This document shows positions 55,038-64,000 of a stretch of 64,000 nt of DNA, piece after piece (positions within the stretch are counted from its first letter, which is position 1; each line of letters begins with the position of its first letter). The position numbers and the translations under genes were made by a program. The stretch spans positions 620,001-684,000 of the forward strand of contig NZ_CP115960.1 in NCBI RefSeq assembly GCF_027941955.1, read 5' to 3'. A model generated the notes under the pieces. That model was given only the letters and a program-made list of their open reading frames with translations. It was not told the DNA's origin and made no database searches. Source of the stretch: Sphingomonas sp. 7/4-4 (GTDB lineage: Bacteria; Pseudomonadota; Alphaproteobacteria; Sphingomonadales; Sphingomonadaceae).

Positions 55038-56272
55038 TGGCTGAGTATCTGGACGAGATCGAAGGTCGCATCGACGCCGGCAAGCCGGAGCCGGGCGATA
55101 CCGAGATCGCCAACTACACGATCAATTTCGGCCCGCAGCACCCGGCGGCGCACGGCGTGCTGCGCCTCGTCACCGAGCTGGACGGCGAGATCATCGAGCG
55201 TATCGATCCGCATATCGGCTTGCTCCACCGCGGCACTGAGAAGCTGATCGAGTACAAGACCTATACCCAGGCGCTGCCCTATTTCGACCGGTTCGATTAT
55301 TGCTCGCCGCTGAGCATGGAGCACAGCTTCGTGCTCGCGATCGAGAAATTGCTCGACCTCGAAGTGCCGCTGCGCGGGCAGTATCTGCGGGTGTTCTTCG
55401 CCGAGCTGACGCGCATCTGCAATCACATGCTCAACCTTGGGTCGCATGTGATGGACGTCGGCGCGATGACGCCGAACCTGTGGCTGTTCGAGATCCGCGA
55501 GGATTGCCTCAACTTCTTCGAGCGTGCCTCGGGCGCGCGGATGCACTCGAATTATTACCGCGTCGGCGGCGTCCGCCAGGACGTGCCCTTGAAGCTGCTG
55601 ACCGACATCGCCGACTGGCTCGACAATCGCCTGCCGCGGCTGTTCGAGGACGCGATCAGCCTCGTCGCCGAGAACCGCATCTTCAAGCAGCGCAACGTCG
55701 ACATTGCGGTGGTAAGCCGGGACGACGCGATCGCCTGGGGCTTTTCGGGCCCGATGATCCGCGCCGCGGGCATCCCCTGGGATATCCGCCGTTCGCAGCC
55801 ATACGACGTCTATGATCGCATGGAGTTCGACGTGCCCGTCGGCACCCGCGGCGACTGCTATGACCGGTTCATGGTGCGCGTCGAGGAGGTCCGCCAGTCG
55901 GCGCGGATCATGAAGCAATGTCTCAACGAAATGCCCGAAGGCCCGGTGCTGACGCTCGATCGCAAGGTCGCGCCGCCGAGCCGCGGCGAAATGAAGCAGT
56001 CGATGGAAGCGCTGATCCATCACTTCAAGCTGTTCACCGAAGGCTATCACGTCCCCGCGGGCGAAGTGTATGTCGCGACCGAGAGCCCCAAGGGCGAGTT
56101 CGGCGTCTATCTGGTGAGCGACGGCACCAACAAGCCGTATCGCTGCAAGGTCCGCCCGACCGCGTTCAGCCATCTCCAGGCAATGGACTTCATGTCGCGC
56201 GGCCACATGCTCGCCGACATCACCGCCATCCTGGGCGCGATGGATATCGTGTTCGGGGAGTGCGACCGGTGA
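55037..56272 (+). CDS. nuoD: NADH-quinone oxidoreductase subunit D
   Basis: 411 residues, 49-kDa subunit. '[20 protein letters not shown]' is the quinone-site loop, with '[20 protein letters not shown]', 'GMLIG'-like core replaced by 'FYRVGG'-type '[10 protein letters not shown]', and the end '[10 protein letters not shown]', the standard NuoD terminus. It forms the quinone pocket with NuoB. Its TGA overlaps the GTG of the next small gene. Confidence 0.95.
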   Translation: MAEYLDEIEGRIDAGKPEPGDTEIANYTINFGPQHPAAHGVLRLVTELDGEIIERIDPHIGLLHRGTEKLIEYKTYTQALPYFDRFDYCSPLSMEHSFVLAIEKLLDLEVPLRGQYLRVFFAELTRICNHMLNLGSHVMDVGAMTPNLWLFEIREDCLNFFERASGARMHSNYYRVGGVRQDVPLKLLTDIADWLDNRLPRLFEDAISLVAENRIFKQRNVDIAVVSRDDAIAWGFSGPMIRAAGIPWDIRRSQPYDVYDRMEFDVPVGTRGDCYDRFMVRVEEVRQSARIMKQCLNEMPEGPVLTLDRKVAPPSRGEMKQSMEALIHHFKLFTEGYHVPAGEVYVATESPKGEFGVYLVSDGTNKPYRCKVRPTAFSHLQAMDFMSRGHMLADITAILGAMDIVFGECDR

Positions 56273-56607
56273 GTGGAGACAAGGTGGCGATCGCGCGCGA
56301 GATGATCGCCCGCTACAACGCGCAGGATGCCGACGCCTATGTCGAGCTGATGACCGATGGCGCGAGCGAGGCGGGCTATCGCGGCGCGGTGGTTCGTGAG
56401 GGCAAGGAAGGCGTGCGTTCGGGCCTGAAGGCGATGTTCACCGAGTTCCCGGGCAATCGCGTCGAGATCCTCGGCGGCTGGCAGCTTGGCCAGACCGCAG
56501 TGCTGCACGAGAAGGTGATGCGCTCGCCAGAGGCCGAGCCCTTCGAAGTGATGGCAGTCTATTCGTTCTCCGACGACAAGGTCGATCGGGTGGAGTTCAT
56601 TCGCTGA
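56269..56607 (+). CDS. NTF2-like/SnoaL-type small protein within nuo operon
   Basis: 112 residues from GTG 56269. '[20 protein letters not shown]', '[20 protein letters not shown]', '[19 protein letters not shown]' and '[14 protein letters not shown]' follow the NTF2-like (SnoaL/DUF4440) alpha-beta cone fold, which holds small ligands or serves as a dimer scaffold. It overlaps nuoD by four bases and its stop overlaps nuoE's start, so it is fully embedded in the operon. It is not a known complex I subunit. Confidence 0.75.
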   Translation: MSGDKVAIAREMIARYNAQDADAYVELMTDGASEAGYRGAVVREGKEGVRSGLKAMFTEFPGNRVEILGGWQLGQTAVLHEKVMRSPEAEPFEVMAVYSFSDDKVDRVEFIR

Positions 56608-57277
56608 TGGCTGACGCCCCACAACTTCCCGATGAGGCCGAGACCCGCGCGCGCTGGGGCGCGTTTGCGTGGACGGCCGAGAATGCCGAGAAGGCCAGGA
56701 AATCCTCGGCCGCTATCCGGCTGGCCGGCAGCAGAGCTGCACGCTCCCGTTCCTCGATCTCGCCCAGCGCCAGGTCGGTGCCGAGACCAACACGCAGGGC
56801 TGGCTGCCGGTGCCGGTGATCGAGTTCGTCGCGCGCGAGCTGGAGCTGCCCTATATCCGGGTGTTCGAGGTCGTGACCTTCTACACGATGTTCAATCTCG
56901 TGCCGGTCGGCCGCTATCATGTGCAGGTCTGCGGCACGACGCCGTGCATGCTGCGTGGGAGCGACGATGTGCTGGCGGCCTGCAAGAGCCGCGGCATGCA
57001 CAAGGGCCACACCACCGCCGACGGGCTGTTCACGCTCACCGAAGTCGAGTGCCTCGGCAGCTGCGCCTCGGCGCCGATGGTGCAGATCAACGACGATAAT
57101 TACGAGGATCTCGATTTCGATCGCACGATCGCGATCCTCGATGCGCTGGCCAAGGGCGAGCAGCCGAAAACCGGCACGCAGGAGCCCGGCCGGCACACGG
57201 TCGAGGCGGCCGGCGGCACGACCAACCTCACGGCGATGGTGAACGAGAACCACGATTATCGCGGGGAATGGGCATGA
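56607..57277 (+). CDS. nuoE: NADH-quinone oxidoreductase subunit E, frame-interrupted
   Basis: About 223 residues. It starts '[20 protein letters not shown]' and breaks after 'NAEKAR' (56694-56702, one base missing). It resumes '[20 protein letters not shown]' to '[20 protein letters not shown]'. The [2Fe-2S] N1a cysteines lie in '[13 protein letters not shown]' and '[17 protein letters not shown]'. It pairs with NuoF in the NADH dehydrogenase module. The stop overlaps the next small gene's ATG. Confidence 0.92.
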
Positions 57278-57447
57278 GCCAGGACACCAAGAACCTGTTG
57301 TTCGTCATCCTCGCGGTGATCGCCGCGCTGGTCGTCGGCGGATGGCTGCTCAAGATCGCATTCAAGCTGCTCGGAGTCGTGATTCTGATCGGTCTCGCGG
57401 TGGTGGCCTATATCCTGATCCAGAAGATGGTGGGGCGGGGACGCTAA
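57274..57447 (+). CDS. 57-residue two-helix membrane protein within nuo operon
   Basis: '[20 protein letters not shown]' begins the first helix, and '[20 protein letters not shown]' forms the second, ending 'MVGRGR'. It overlaps the nuoE stop (ATGA) and its TAA is directly followed by the nuoF ATG, so it is a coupled gene rather than random sequence. It is too short for any family I can name. Confidence 0.7.
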   Translation: MSQDTKNLLFVILAVIAALVVGGWLLKIAFKLLGVVILIGLAVVAYILIQKMVGRGR

Positions 57448-58753
57448 ATGCTGCAGGACAAGGACCGCATCTTCACCAACGTCTACGGTTTCCAGCCGTG
57501 GAACCTGTCGGCTGCGCTGAAGCGCGGCGACTGGGACAATACCAAGGGCCTGATGGCGATCGGGCAGGACACGATTATCGACCGCATCAAGGCATCGGGC
57601 CTGCGCGGGCGGGGCGGGGCGGGCTTCCCGACCGGCACCAAATGGTCGTTCATGCCCAAGGAGCCGCGGCCCGACCGGCCGAACTTCCTGGTGATCAACG
57701 CCGACGAATCCGAGCCGGGCTCGTGCAAGGACCGCGAGATCATCCGCCACGATCCGCACAAACTGATCGAAGGCGCGCTGATCGCAGGCTTCGCGATGCG
57801 CGCGCGCGCCGCCTATATCTACATCCGCGGCGAATATATCCGCGAGGCCGAGACGCTCTTCGCGGCGGTGGCCGAGGCCTATGACGCGGGCATGCTCGGC
57901 AAGAACGCCGCAGGCTCGGGCTATGACTTCGACGTGTTCGTCCACCGCGGCGCCGGCGCGTATATCTGCGGCGAAGAGACCGCGATGCTCGAGAGCCTTG
58001 AGGGCAAGAAGGGCCAGCCGCGGCTCAAGCCGCCATTCCCGGCGGGCGCGGGCCTCTACGGCTGCCCCACCACGGTCAACAACGTCGAGATCGATCGCGG
58101 TCGTCCCGACGATTCTGCGGCGCAGCCCCGAATGGTTCGCGAGCTTCGGCGCGGAGAACAACAAGGGCACCAAGCTCTTCCAGATCAGCGGCCATGTGAA
58201 CAAGCCGTGCGTGGTCGAGGAAGCGATGAGCATCCCGTTCCGCGAGCTGATCGAGAAGCATTGTGGCGGCATCCGCGGCGGCTGGGACAATCTGCTGGCG
58301 GTGATCCCGGGCGGTTCCTCGGTGCCGCTCGTCCCTGCGGCGCAGATCATGGATTGCCCGATGGACTTCGACGGGCTGCGTGGCGTTGGCTCGGGCCTCG
58401 GCACCGCGGCCGTCATCGTGATGGACAAGTCGACCGACATCGTCCGCGCGATTTCGCGCCTTTCCTACTTCTACAAGCATGAGAGCTGCGGCCAGTGCAC
58501 CCCGTGCCGCGAGGGCACCGGCTGGATGTGGCGCGTAATGGAGCGGCTGCGCACCGGCGATGCCGACATCAGCGAGATCGACACGCTTCAGCAGGTGACC
58601 AAGCAGGTCGAGGGCCACACGATCTGCGCGCTCGGTGACGCCGCGGCTTGGCCGATCCAGGGCCTGATCCGCCATTTCCGCCCCGAGATCGAGCGGCGGA
58701 TCAACGAACGCAACGGCACCGGCGAGGCGCCGATGCAGGAGGCTGCGGAGTGA
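57448..58753 (+). CDS. nuoF: NADH-quinone oxidoreductase subunit F, frame-interrupted
   Basis: About 434 residues. '[20 protein letters not shown]' (FMN/NADH site), '[20 protein letters not shown]' and '[19 protein letters not shown]' precede the break at GAGATC 58087-58092 in 'TTVNNVE'. Removing one base gives '[20 protein letters not shown]', and the reading runs through '[19 protein letters not shown]' (4Fe-4S N3 ligands) to the stop at 58753. It takes electrons from NADH. The break in such a core gene points to a sequence error. Confidence 0.94.
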
Positions 58754-59349
58754 AGATGCTCGCACTTGCCATTGCCGCGCTTCTCGTATCGCCTGCCGCT
58801 GCGCAGGACGAAGCGCCCCGGAAGCTCGACCCGATGGCCGTTCAGGTCATCCACGATTTCGGCAAATGCGTCGCCAAACGAAATCCCGGGCTGGTCGACA
58901 AGGTGCTCGCGCTCGATTTCCACACGCCCGGGTACAAGGTCGAACTTCGCCGCCTGACCACGGGGCAAAGCGGCTGCATCAATGGGGGCAAGCTCGCTTC
59001 CACCACATCGCTGTTTGCCGGTGCGCTTGCCGAAGGCAGGTTGACGGGCGAAGACGCGCAGCTTGCCGAGAAGCTCGGCTGGCACGAAGGCGAGCCGGTT
59101 GGTGCTGCGCGCAACGAGCTGGAAGCGATGGGCCTGTGCATCGTGCGCAAGTCGCCCGAGGCAGTCGTCACGCTGCTGCGCACCGAGGTGAACAGCGAGC
59201 AGGAGAAGCTGGCCTTTAAAGGCGTCACGACGTTTCTGGGAGAGTGCACCGCCAACGGCACGCAGCTCCGCATCAATCGCCCCGGTCTTCGCGCACAGAT
59301 TGCGCTGGCGGCCTGGCGCGTCACTCACATGCCCGTTTCGGGAAGCTGA
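58750..59349 (+). CDS. Secreted hypothetical protein within nuo operon
   Basis: 199 residues from GTG 58750 (or ATG 58756) overlapping the nuoF stop. An N-terminal signal peptide ('[16 protein letters not shown]') is followed by a mature region with four Cys: '[10 protein letters not shown]', '[10 protein letters not shown]', '[11 protein letters not shown]' and '[10 protein letters not shown]', likely two disulfides in the periplasm. It lies six bases before nuoG. I recognise no family. A periplasmic protein co-translated with cytoplasmic-arm subunits is odd. Confidence 0.7.
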   Translation: MKMLALAIAALLVSPAAAQDEAPRKLDPMAVQVIHDFGKCVAKRNPGLVDKVLALDFHTPGYKVELRRLTTGQSGCINGGKLASTTSLFAGALAEGRLTGEDAQLAEKLGWHEGEPVGAARNELEAMGLCIVRKSPEAVVTLLRTEVNSEQEKLAFKGVTTFLGECTANGTQLRINRPGLRAQIALAAWRVTHMPVSGS

Positions 59350-59355
59350 TCCGCA

Positions 59356-61371
59356 ATGCCCAAGCTCAAAGTAGATGGAATCGAAGTCGAAGTGCCGCAG
59401 GGCGCCACCGTGCTTCAGGCCTGCGAAGCCGCGGGCAAGGAGATTCCGCGCTTCTGCTATCACGAGCGGCTGTCGATCGCCGGCAATTGCCGCATGTGCC
59501 TCGTCGAAGTGAAGCCGGGGCCGCCCAAGCCGCAGGCCAGCTGCGCGCTGCCGGCCGCCGAGGGGCAGGAGATCCGCACCGACAGCCAGATGGTGAAGGC
59601 CGCGCGCGAAGGCGTGATGGAATTCCTGCTGATCAACCACCCGCTCGATTGCCCGATCTGCGATCAGGGCGGCGAATGCGACCTGCAGGACCAGTCGATC
59701 GCGTATGGCAAGGGCCATAGCCGCTACACGGAGAACAAGCGGGCGGTGACCGAGAAATATATGGGTCCGATCATCAAGACGATCATGACCCGCTGCATCC
59801 AGTGCACTCGCTGCGTCCGCTTCGGCGAGGAAGTGGCCGGCGTGGATGAGATCGGCGCGATCTATCGCGGCGAGGACATGCAGATCACGACCTATCTGGA
59901 GAAGGCGTTCAGGAGCGAGCTCTCGGGCAATACCGTCGATCTCTGCCCCGTGGGCGCGCTGACCCACAAGCCGGTGGCATTCGAATATCGCCCCTGGGAA
60001 CTCAAGCGGAACCTGTCGATCGACGTAATGGATGCCGTCGGCACCAACATCCGCCTCGACAGCCGCGGCCGCCAGGTGATGCGCGTGCTTCCGCGGATCA
60101 ACGAGGACGTCAATGAGGAGTGGGCGCACGACAAGACGCGCTACCATGTCGACGCATTGGTCCGCCGCCGGCTCGACAAGCCCTATGTCCGCAGGGACGG
60201 CAAACTGGTCGAAGCGAGCTGGGACGAGGCGTTCGACGCCATCGCCGCGGTGAACCCAGGCTCCAGCGTCGCGGCGATCGCCGGCGATCTGCTTGATGCC
60301 GAGACGATGTACGCCGCCAAGGCGCTGCTCAAGGGCCTCGGCTCGGAGCTGATCGAAAGCCGCCAGACGGGCATGGACTATGACGTGTCGAGCCTCGGCG
60401 CGGTGGCGTTCAACCCGACCATCGCCGGTGTCGAGGATGCGGATGCGATCCTGCTGATCGGCAGCAACCTCCGCTGGGAGGCGCCGCTGATCAACACGCG
60501 GGTGCGCAAAGCGATCAAGAAGGGCGCCAAGGTCTTCGCGCTCGGGCCCGAGACCGACCTCACCTACAAGCTCGAATGGCTGGGCAATGATCTGTCGCTG
60601 CTCGGCAAGTTGCCCGATCAGGTGGTGCAGGCGTTCGACGGCGCGAAGAAGCCGCTGGTCATCGTCGGTCCCGGCGCGCTGGGGGCCGGTTTCGGCGCGG
60701 CGCTCGCATTGGTCGAGCCAATGAAGCTGGTGCGCACGCTCGAGGACGGGACGGCGTGGAACGGCTTCGGCGTGGTCCATATCGCCGCGGCGCGGATGGG
60801 GGCATTGATGCTCGGTTTCGCGCAGAAGGGCGGCATCGCCGATGTCGTCGCTGCGAACCCGAAGCTGACGCTCTTCCTCGGCGCCGACGAAGTCGATTTC
60901 TCGAAGTTCGAGAGCAGCTTCAAGGTGTTCATCGGTCATCATGGCGACAAGGGCGCGCATCATGCCGATGTGATCCTGCCCTCGGCGACCTATGCCGAGA
61001 AGCCGGGCACCTATGTGAACCTCGAGGGCCGCGTCCAGCGTGCCGACCGCGCAGTGTTCGCGCCGGGCGACGCGCGCGAGGACTGGTCGATCCTGCGTGC
61101 GCTCTCCGACAGGCTCGGCCGCACGCTGCCGTTCGACAGCTTCGAGGAGCTGCGCGCGGCGATGGCCTCCGAAGTGCCCGAGCTGGGGCAGGAGGGTCTG
61201 GCGACCTTCGCGTGGAAGGTGCCCAAGCTCTCCGCCAAGGCCAGCGGTCCGGTCAACTATCCGATCGCCGACTTCTATCTGACCAACGCGATCTGCCGCG
61301 CATCCCCGACGATGCAGCGCTGCTCGGCCGAACTGGTCCATGGCGAAGACTTTGCGGAGGCAGCGGAATGA
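59356..61371 (+). CDS. nuoG: NADH-quinone oxidoreductase subunit G
   Basis: 671 residues. The N-terminal [2Fe-2S] domain is '[20 protein letters not shown]', followed by the His/Cys N5 cluster region '[20 protein letters not shown]' and the N4 region '[18 protein letters not shown]'. '[13 protein letters not shown]' leads into the molybdopterin-oxidoreductase-like domain. It extends the electron wire from NuoF to the quinone site. Its stop overlaps the nuoH start (ATGA). Confidence 0.95.
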   Translation: MPKLKVDGIEVEVPQGATVLQACEAAGKEIPRFCYHERLSIAGNCRMCLVEVKPGPPKPQASCALPAAEGQEIRTDSQMVKAAREGVMEFLLINHPLDCPICDQGGECDLQDQSIAYGKGHSRYTENKRAVTEKYMGPIIKTIMTRCIQCTRCVRFGEEVAGVDEIGAIYRGEDMQITTYLEKAFRSELSGNTVDLCPVGALTHKPVAFEYRPWELKRNLSIDVMDAVGTNIRLDSRGRQVMRVLPRINEDVNEEWAHDKTRYHVDALVRRRLDKPYVRRDGKLVEASWDEAFDAIAAVNPGSSVAAIAGDLLDAETMYAAKALLKGLGSELIESRQTGMDYDVSSLGAVAFNPTIAGVEDADAILLIGSNLRWEAPLINTRVRKAIKKGAKVFALGPETDLTYKLEWLGNDLSLLGKLPDQVVQAFDGAKKPLVIVGPGALGAGFGAALALVEPMKLVRTLEDGTAWNGFGVVHIAAARMGALMLGFAQKGGIADVVAANPKLTLFLGADEVDFSKFESSFKVFIGHHGDKGAHHADVILPSATYAEKPGTYVNLEGRVQRADRAVFAPGDAREDWSILRALSDRLGRTLPFDSFEELRAAMASEVPELGQEGLATFAWKVPKLSAKASGPVNYPIADFYLTNAICRASPTMQRCSAELVHGEDFAEAAE

Positions 61372-62423
61372 CCGCCTTCTTCCAGAACACCATCGGTTTG
61401 CCGTTCGGCTGGGCGTGGTTCATCGCCACGATCGTCGGGATCCTCGTGATCGCATTGCCGCTGATGCTCGCGGTGGCGATGATCATTTATGCCGACCGGA
61501 AAATCTGGGCGGCGATGGCGCTGCGTCGCGGTCCCAACGTGGTCGGCCCGTTCGGCCTGCTGCAGAGCTTCGCGGACGGTCTGAAGGTGTTCCTCCAGGA
61601 AACGATCATCCCGTCGAGCGCCAACAAAGCGCTGTTCCTGATCGCGCCGATCATCACCTTCACGGTCGCGTTGATCGTCTGGGCGGTGGTGCCGTGGCAA
61701 GCGGGCGTGGTGCTGTCGAACATCAATGTCGGCTTGCTCTACATCCTCGCGGCCTCGTCGCTCGGCGTGTACGGCATCATCCTGGCGGGCTGGTCGTCCA
61801 ACTCGAAATACCCCTTCTACTCGGCGATCCGCGCCGCGGCGCAGATGGTGAGTTACGAAGTCTCGATCGGCTTCGTACTGATCTCGGTCGTATTGTGGGC
61901 GGGTAGCTTCAACCTCGGCGAGATCGTCGATGGCCAGCGCGGCCATGTGTTCGGCTTCCTCAACGGCTTCGGGTTCAATCCGCTGCTGTTCCCGATGGCG
62001 GTGGTGTTCTTCATCTCGTCGCTCGCCGAGACCCAGCGCGCGCCGTTCGACCTGACCGAGGCCGAGAGCGAGCTCGTCGCGGGCTATCAGACCGAATATT
62101 CGTCGATGAGCTTCGCGCTCTACTGGCTGGGCGAGTACGCGAACGTGCTGCTGATGTGCACGCTCAACGCGACCTTGTTCTGGGGCGGCTATCTGCCTCC
62201 GTTCGACTGGGCGCCGCTCTACTGGGTGCCGGGCATCCTCTGGCTGTTCGCCAAGATCCTGTTCTTCTTCTTCGTGTTCAGCTGGGTGAAGGCGACCGTC
62301 CCGCGCTATCGCTACGACCAGCTGATGCGGCTGGGCTGGAAGATTTTCCTGCCATTGTCGCTGATCTTCGTGTTCCTCGTTTCCGGGTATCTGATGTGGA
62401 CCCGGGTTGGATTTTCCGCATGA
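61368..62423 (+). CDS. nuoH: NADH-quinone oxidoreductase subunit H
   Basis: 351 residues, about eight membrane helices (ND1). '[20 protein letters not shown]' (E-R-K-like loop), '[16 protein letters not shown]', '[20 protein letters not shown]' with the conserved acidic residues, and 'RVRYDQLM'-like '[20 protein letters not shown]'. It shapes the quinone chamber and first proton path. Its stop overlaps the nuoI start. Confidence 0.95.
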   Translation: MTAFFQNTIGLPFGWAWFIATIVGILVIALPLMLAVAMIIYADRKIWAAMALRRGPNVVGPFGLLQSFADGLKVFLQETIIPSSANKALFLIAPIITFTVALIVWAVVPWQAGVVLSNINVGLLYILAASSLGVYGIILAGWSSNSKYPFYSAIRAAAQMVSYEVSIGFVLISVVLWAGSFNLGEIVDGQRGHVFGFLNGFGFNPLLFPMAVVFFISSLAETQRAPFDLTEAESELVAGYQTEYSSMSFALYWLGEYANVLLMCTLNATLFWGGYLPPFDWAPLYWVPGILWLFAKILFFFFVFSWVKATVPRYRYDQLMRLGWKIFLPLSLIFVFLVSGYLMWTRVGFSA

Positions 62424-62905
62424 GCGTCGCCCAGCTAATCCGTTCCTACACCCTGTGGGAGTTCATCAAGGCCCACTGGTTGACCTTGCGGTATTTCTTC
62501 AAGCCCAAGGCGACGATCAACTATCCGTACGAGAAGAACCCGATCTCGCCCCGTTTCCGCGGCGAGCATGCGCTGCGTCGTTATGCCAATGGCGAAGAGC
62601 GCTGCATCGCGTGCAAGCTGTGCGAGGCGGTATGCCCGGCGCTGGCGATCACGATCGAGGCCGAGCCGCGCGACGACGGCAGCCGCCGCACGACGCGCTA
62701 CGACATCGACATGACCAAGTGCATCTATTGCGGGCTGTGCCAGGAGGCGTGCCCCGTCGATGCGATCGTCGAGGGGCCGAACTTCGAATTCTCGACCGAG
62801 ACCCGCGAGGAGCTGATCTACGACAAGGACAAGCTGCTCGCGAACGGCGACCGCTGGGAGCGCGCGATCGCCGCGAACCTTGCCGCCGATGCACCGTACC
62901 GTTAA
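62420..62905 (+). CDS. nuoI: NADH-quinone oxidoreductase subunit I
   Basis: 161 residues starting '[20 protein letters not shown]'. Two 4Fe-4S ferredoxin motifs, '[16 protein letters not shown]' and '[16 protein letters not shown]', carry clusters N6a and N6b. '[20 protein letters not shown]' is the conserved NuoI lead-in. It links NuoG to NuoB. Confidence 0.95.
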   Translation: MSVAQLIRSYTLWEFIKAHWLTLRYFFKPKATINYPYEKNPISPRFRGEHALRRYANGEERCIACKLCEAVCPALAITIEAEPRDDGSRRTTRYDIDMTKCIYCGLCQEACPVDAIVEGPNFEFSTETREELIYDKDKLLANGDRWERAIAANLAADAPYR

Positions 62906-62938
62906 GCGCACCGCAATCGTCAGGGGCCGCCAGATTCC

Positions 62939-63550
62939 GTGATCCAGCTTCTCGCCTTTTATCTGTTCGCGTTCGTGGTCTGCGTCAGCGCAGGCTTTAC
63001 GATCCTGTCGCGCAACCCGGTGCATTCGGTGCTCTGGCTGATCCTCGCTTTCTTCAACGCGGCGGGGCTGATGGTGCTCGCGGGCGCCGAGTTCATCGCG
63101 ATGCTGCTCGTCATCGTCTATGTCGGCGCGGTCGCGGTGCTCTTCCTGTTCGTCGTGATGATGCTCGACATCGACTTCACCGAGTTGCGCGCCGGCGTGA
63201 TGCGCTATGCCGCGATCGGCCTAGCGCTCGCGGTCGCGCTGGTCGCCGAGATCATCATCGCGATCGGCGCCTATAGCGCGGGCGGGATCCAGCTCGGCCG
63301 CCGCATCGCCCCGATCGACGCGGGCGTGCCCAATATCGAGGCGATCGGCCAATTGCTCTACACGCGCTATCTGTTCGTGTTCGAAGGCGCCGGGCTCGTG
63401 CTGCTGGTCGCGATGATCGGTGCGATCGTGCTGACATACCGTCAGCGCAGCGACGTCCGCCCGCAGAACATCAATCGCCAGATCAACCGCCGTTCGAAGG
63501 ATGCGACGCGCAACATGAACCCACCGGTTGGGCAGGGGGTCGAACTGTGA
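62939..63550 (+). CDS. nuoJ: NADH-quinone oxidoreductase subunit J
   Basis: 203 residues from GTG 62939. Five membrane helices, with '[20 protein letters not shown]' and '[20 protein letters not shown]' as ND6 signatures, and a cytoplasmic tail ending '[12 protein letters not shown]'. It is part of the membrane arm. It overlaps nuoK by four bases. Confidence 0.94.
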   Translation: MIQLLAFYLFAFVVCVSAGFTILSRNPVHSVLWLILAFFNAAGLMVLAGAEFIAMLLVIVYVGAVAVLFLFVVMMLDIDFTELRAGVMRYAAIGLALAVALVAEIIIAIGAYSAGGIQLGRRIAPIDAGVPNIEAIGQLLYTRYLFVFEGAGLVLLVAMIGAIVLTYRQRSDVRPQNINRQINRRSKDATRNMNPPVGQGVEL

Positions 63551-63852
63551 TCTCCGTTACGCATTACCTGGTCGTCTCGGCGATCCTGTTCACGCTGGGT
63601 GTGCTCGGCATCTTCATGAACCGCAAGAATTTGATCGTCATCCTGATGGCGATCGAGCTCATCCTGCTCGCAGTGAACCTCAACCTCGTCGCCTTCTCGG
63701 CGGCGCTCGGGGATCTCGTGGGGCAGGTCTTCGCGATGTTCGTGCTGACCGTCGCCGCCGGCGAGGCCGCGATCGGGCTCGCCATTCTCGTCATCTACTT
63801 CCGTAGCCGGGGCACGATCTCGGTCGACGACGTCAATCGGATGAAGGGCTGA
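63547..63852 (+). CDS. nuoK: NADH-quinone oxidoreductase subunit K
   Basis: 101 residues from GTG 63547, three membrane helices. '[20 protein letters not shown]', '[20 protein letters not shown]' with the conserved Glu residues, and '[20 protein letters not shown]' match ND4L. Its stop overlaps the nuoL start by one base. Confidence 0.95.
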   Translation: MISVTHYLVVSAILFTLGVLGIFMNRKNLIVILMAIELILLAVNLNLVAFSAALGDLVGQVFAMFVLTVAAGEAAIGLAILVIYFRSRGTISVDDVNRMKG

Positions 63853-64000
63853 TGTCGCCGATTCTCCTCATCGTATTCCTGCCGCTCGCCGCGGCGGTGA
63901 TCGCCGGCCTGTCGAACAAGACGTTCGGGAGCGTGCTGCCCAAGGCGCTGACGACGGGTGCGCTGTTCGTCTCGTGCGCGCTGTCCTGGCCGATCTTCAT
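63852..64000 (+). CDS. nuoL: NADH-quinone oxidoreductase subunit L, N-terminal fragment
   Basis: The reading from ATG 63852 ('[20 protein letters not shown]', 'SNKTFGSVLPKALTTGALFV') is a NuoL-like first helix and continues past the window end. The position after nuoK agrees. Confidence 0.88.
   Translation, partial: MSPILLIVFLPLAAAVIAGLSNKTFGSVLPKALTTGALFVSCALSWPIF

Noticed and set aside
57448-58753. nuoF, nuoE and tkt as true pseudogenes
   Set aside because: All conserved motifs remain on both sides of each break and one base restores them; loss of several core genes at once is unlikely.
58588-61341. A 917-residue open frame on the minus strand opposite nuoG
   Set aside because: A codon-bias shadow of nuoG and its neighbours; no motif, start context or plausible product.

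Overview
The window looks like a chromosome segment of a sphingomonad (Alphaproteobacteria, Sphingomonas-like). The reasons are high GC, a TonB-dependent receptor with the N-terminal 'EIVVTA' motif, abundant 'CGTCATCCCGGCGAAAGCCGGG' palindromic repeats, the gene order zapA / 6S RNA / formyl-THF cyclo-ligase, and a tkt-gap-pgk-aldolase cluster. No phage, insertion sequence, plasmid or CRISPR signature was seen.

Layout. 1-2.7 kb: end of ndk with a clear terminator, an RTX/cadherin-type secreted protein, a DUF6894-like small protein and a lipoprotein. 2.8-5.5 kb: EF-hand protein, response regulator and histidine kinase on the minus strand. 5.8-36.4 kb: a lipid/acyl-CoA catabolism region with two acyl-CoA synthetases, two thioesterases, five acyl-CoA dehydrogenases (two large/small pairs plus one ACAD10/11-like enzyme), a FadB-like bifunctional enzyme, three SDRs, a zinc alcohol dehydrogenase, an ACAD10/11-type kinase, a TonB receptor, a tandem-domain TetR regulator, an ArsR/SRPBCC pair, an MFS transporter, PhzF, two secreted paralogs, a beta-lactamase-fold hydrolase and glycerol kinase. 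36.4-40.9 kb: AI-2E-type permease, two identical tRNA-Asp genes, a lipoprotein, DoxX, DUF2842, formyl-THF cyclo-ligase, 6S RNA, zapA and a small coiled-coil gene coupled to zapA. 41-47.5 kb: central carbon genes (transketolase, GAPDH, PGK, class I aldolase) with a thioredoxin-like protein. 47.5-53 kb: O-methyltransferase, thiE, L,D-transpeptidase, M23 peptidase, GFA-family protein, efp and inositol monophosphatase. 53.2-64 kb: the nuo (complex I) operon, A-B-C-D-E-F-G-H-I-J-K-L, with three extra small genes between D/E, E/F and F/G; nuoL runs off the end.

How the genes work together. The central region could import a lipid-like substrate (TonB receptor), activate it to CoA thioesters (synthetases), and oxidise it (dehydrogenases, FadB-like enzyme, SDRs). 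The ACAD10/11-like dehydrogenase plus its separately encoded kinase suggests 4-hydroxyacyl-CoA catabolism by phosphorylation and elimination. Electrons would ultimately feed the respiratory chain, whose complex I is encoded at the right end.

Caveat. About 20 single-base indels break otherwise ordinary genes, including nuoE, nuoF and transketolase. Most lie in G/C runs of four or five. Four insertions lie at GANTC sites that read as GAGATC/GATCTC. I treat these as probable sequencing/assembly errors and report the affected genes as single, frame-interrupted CDSs. Where the reading frame changes, boundaries were inferred by eye.
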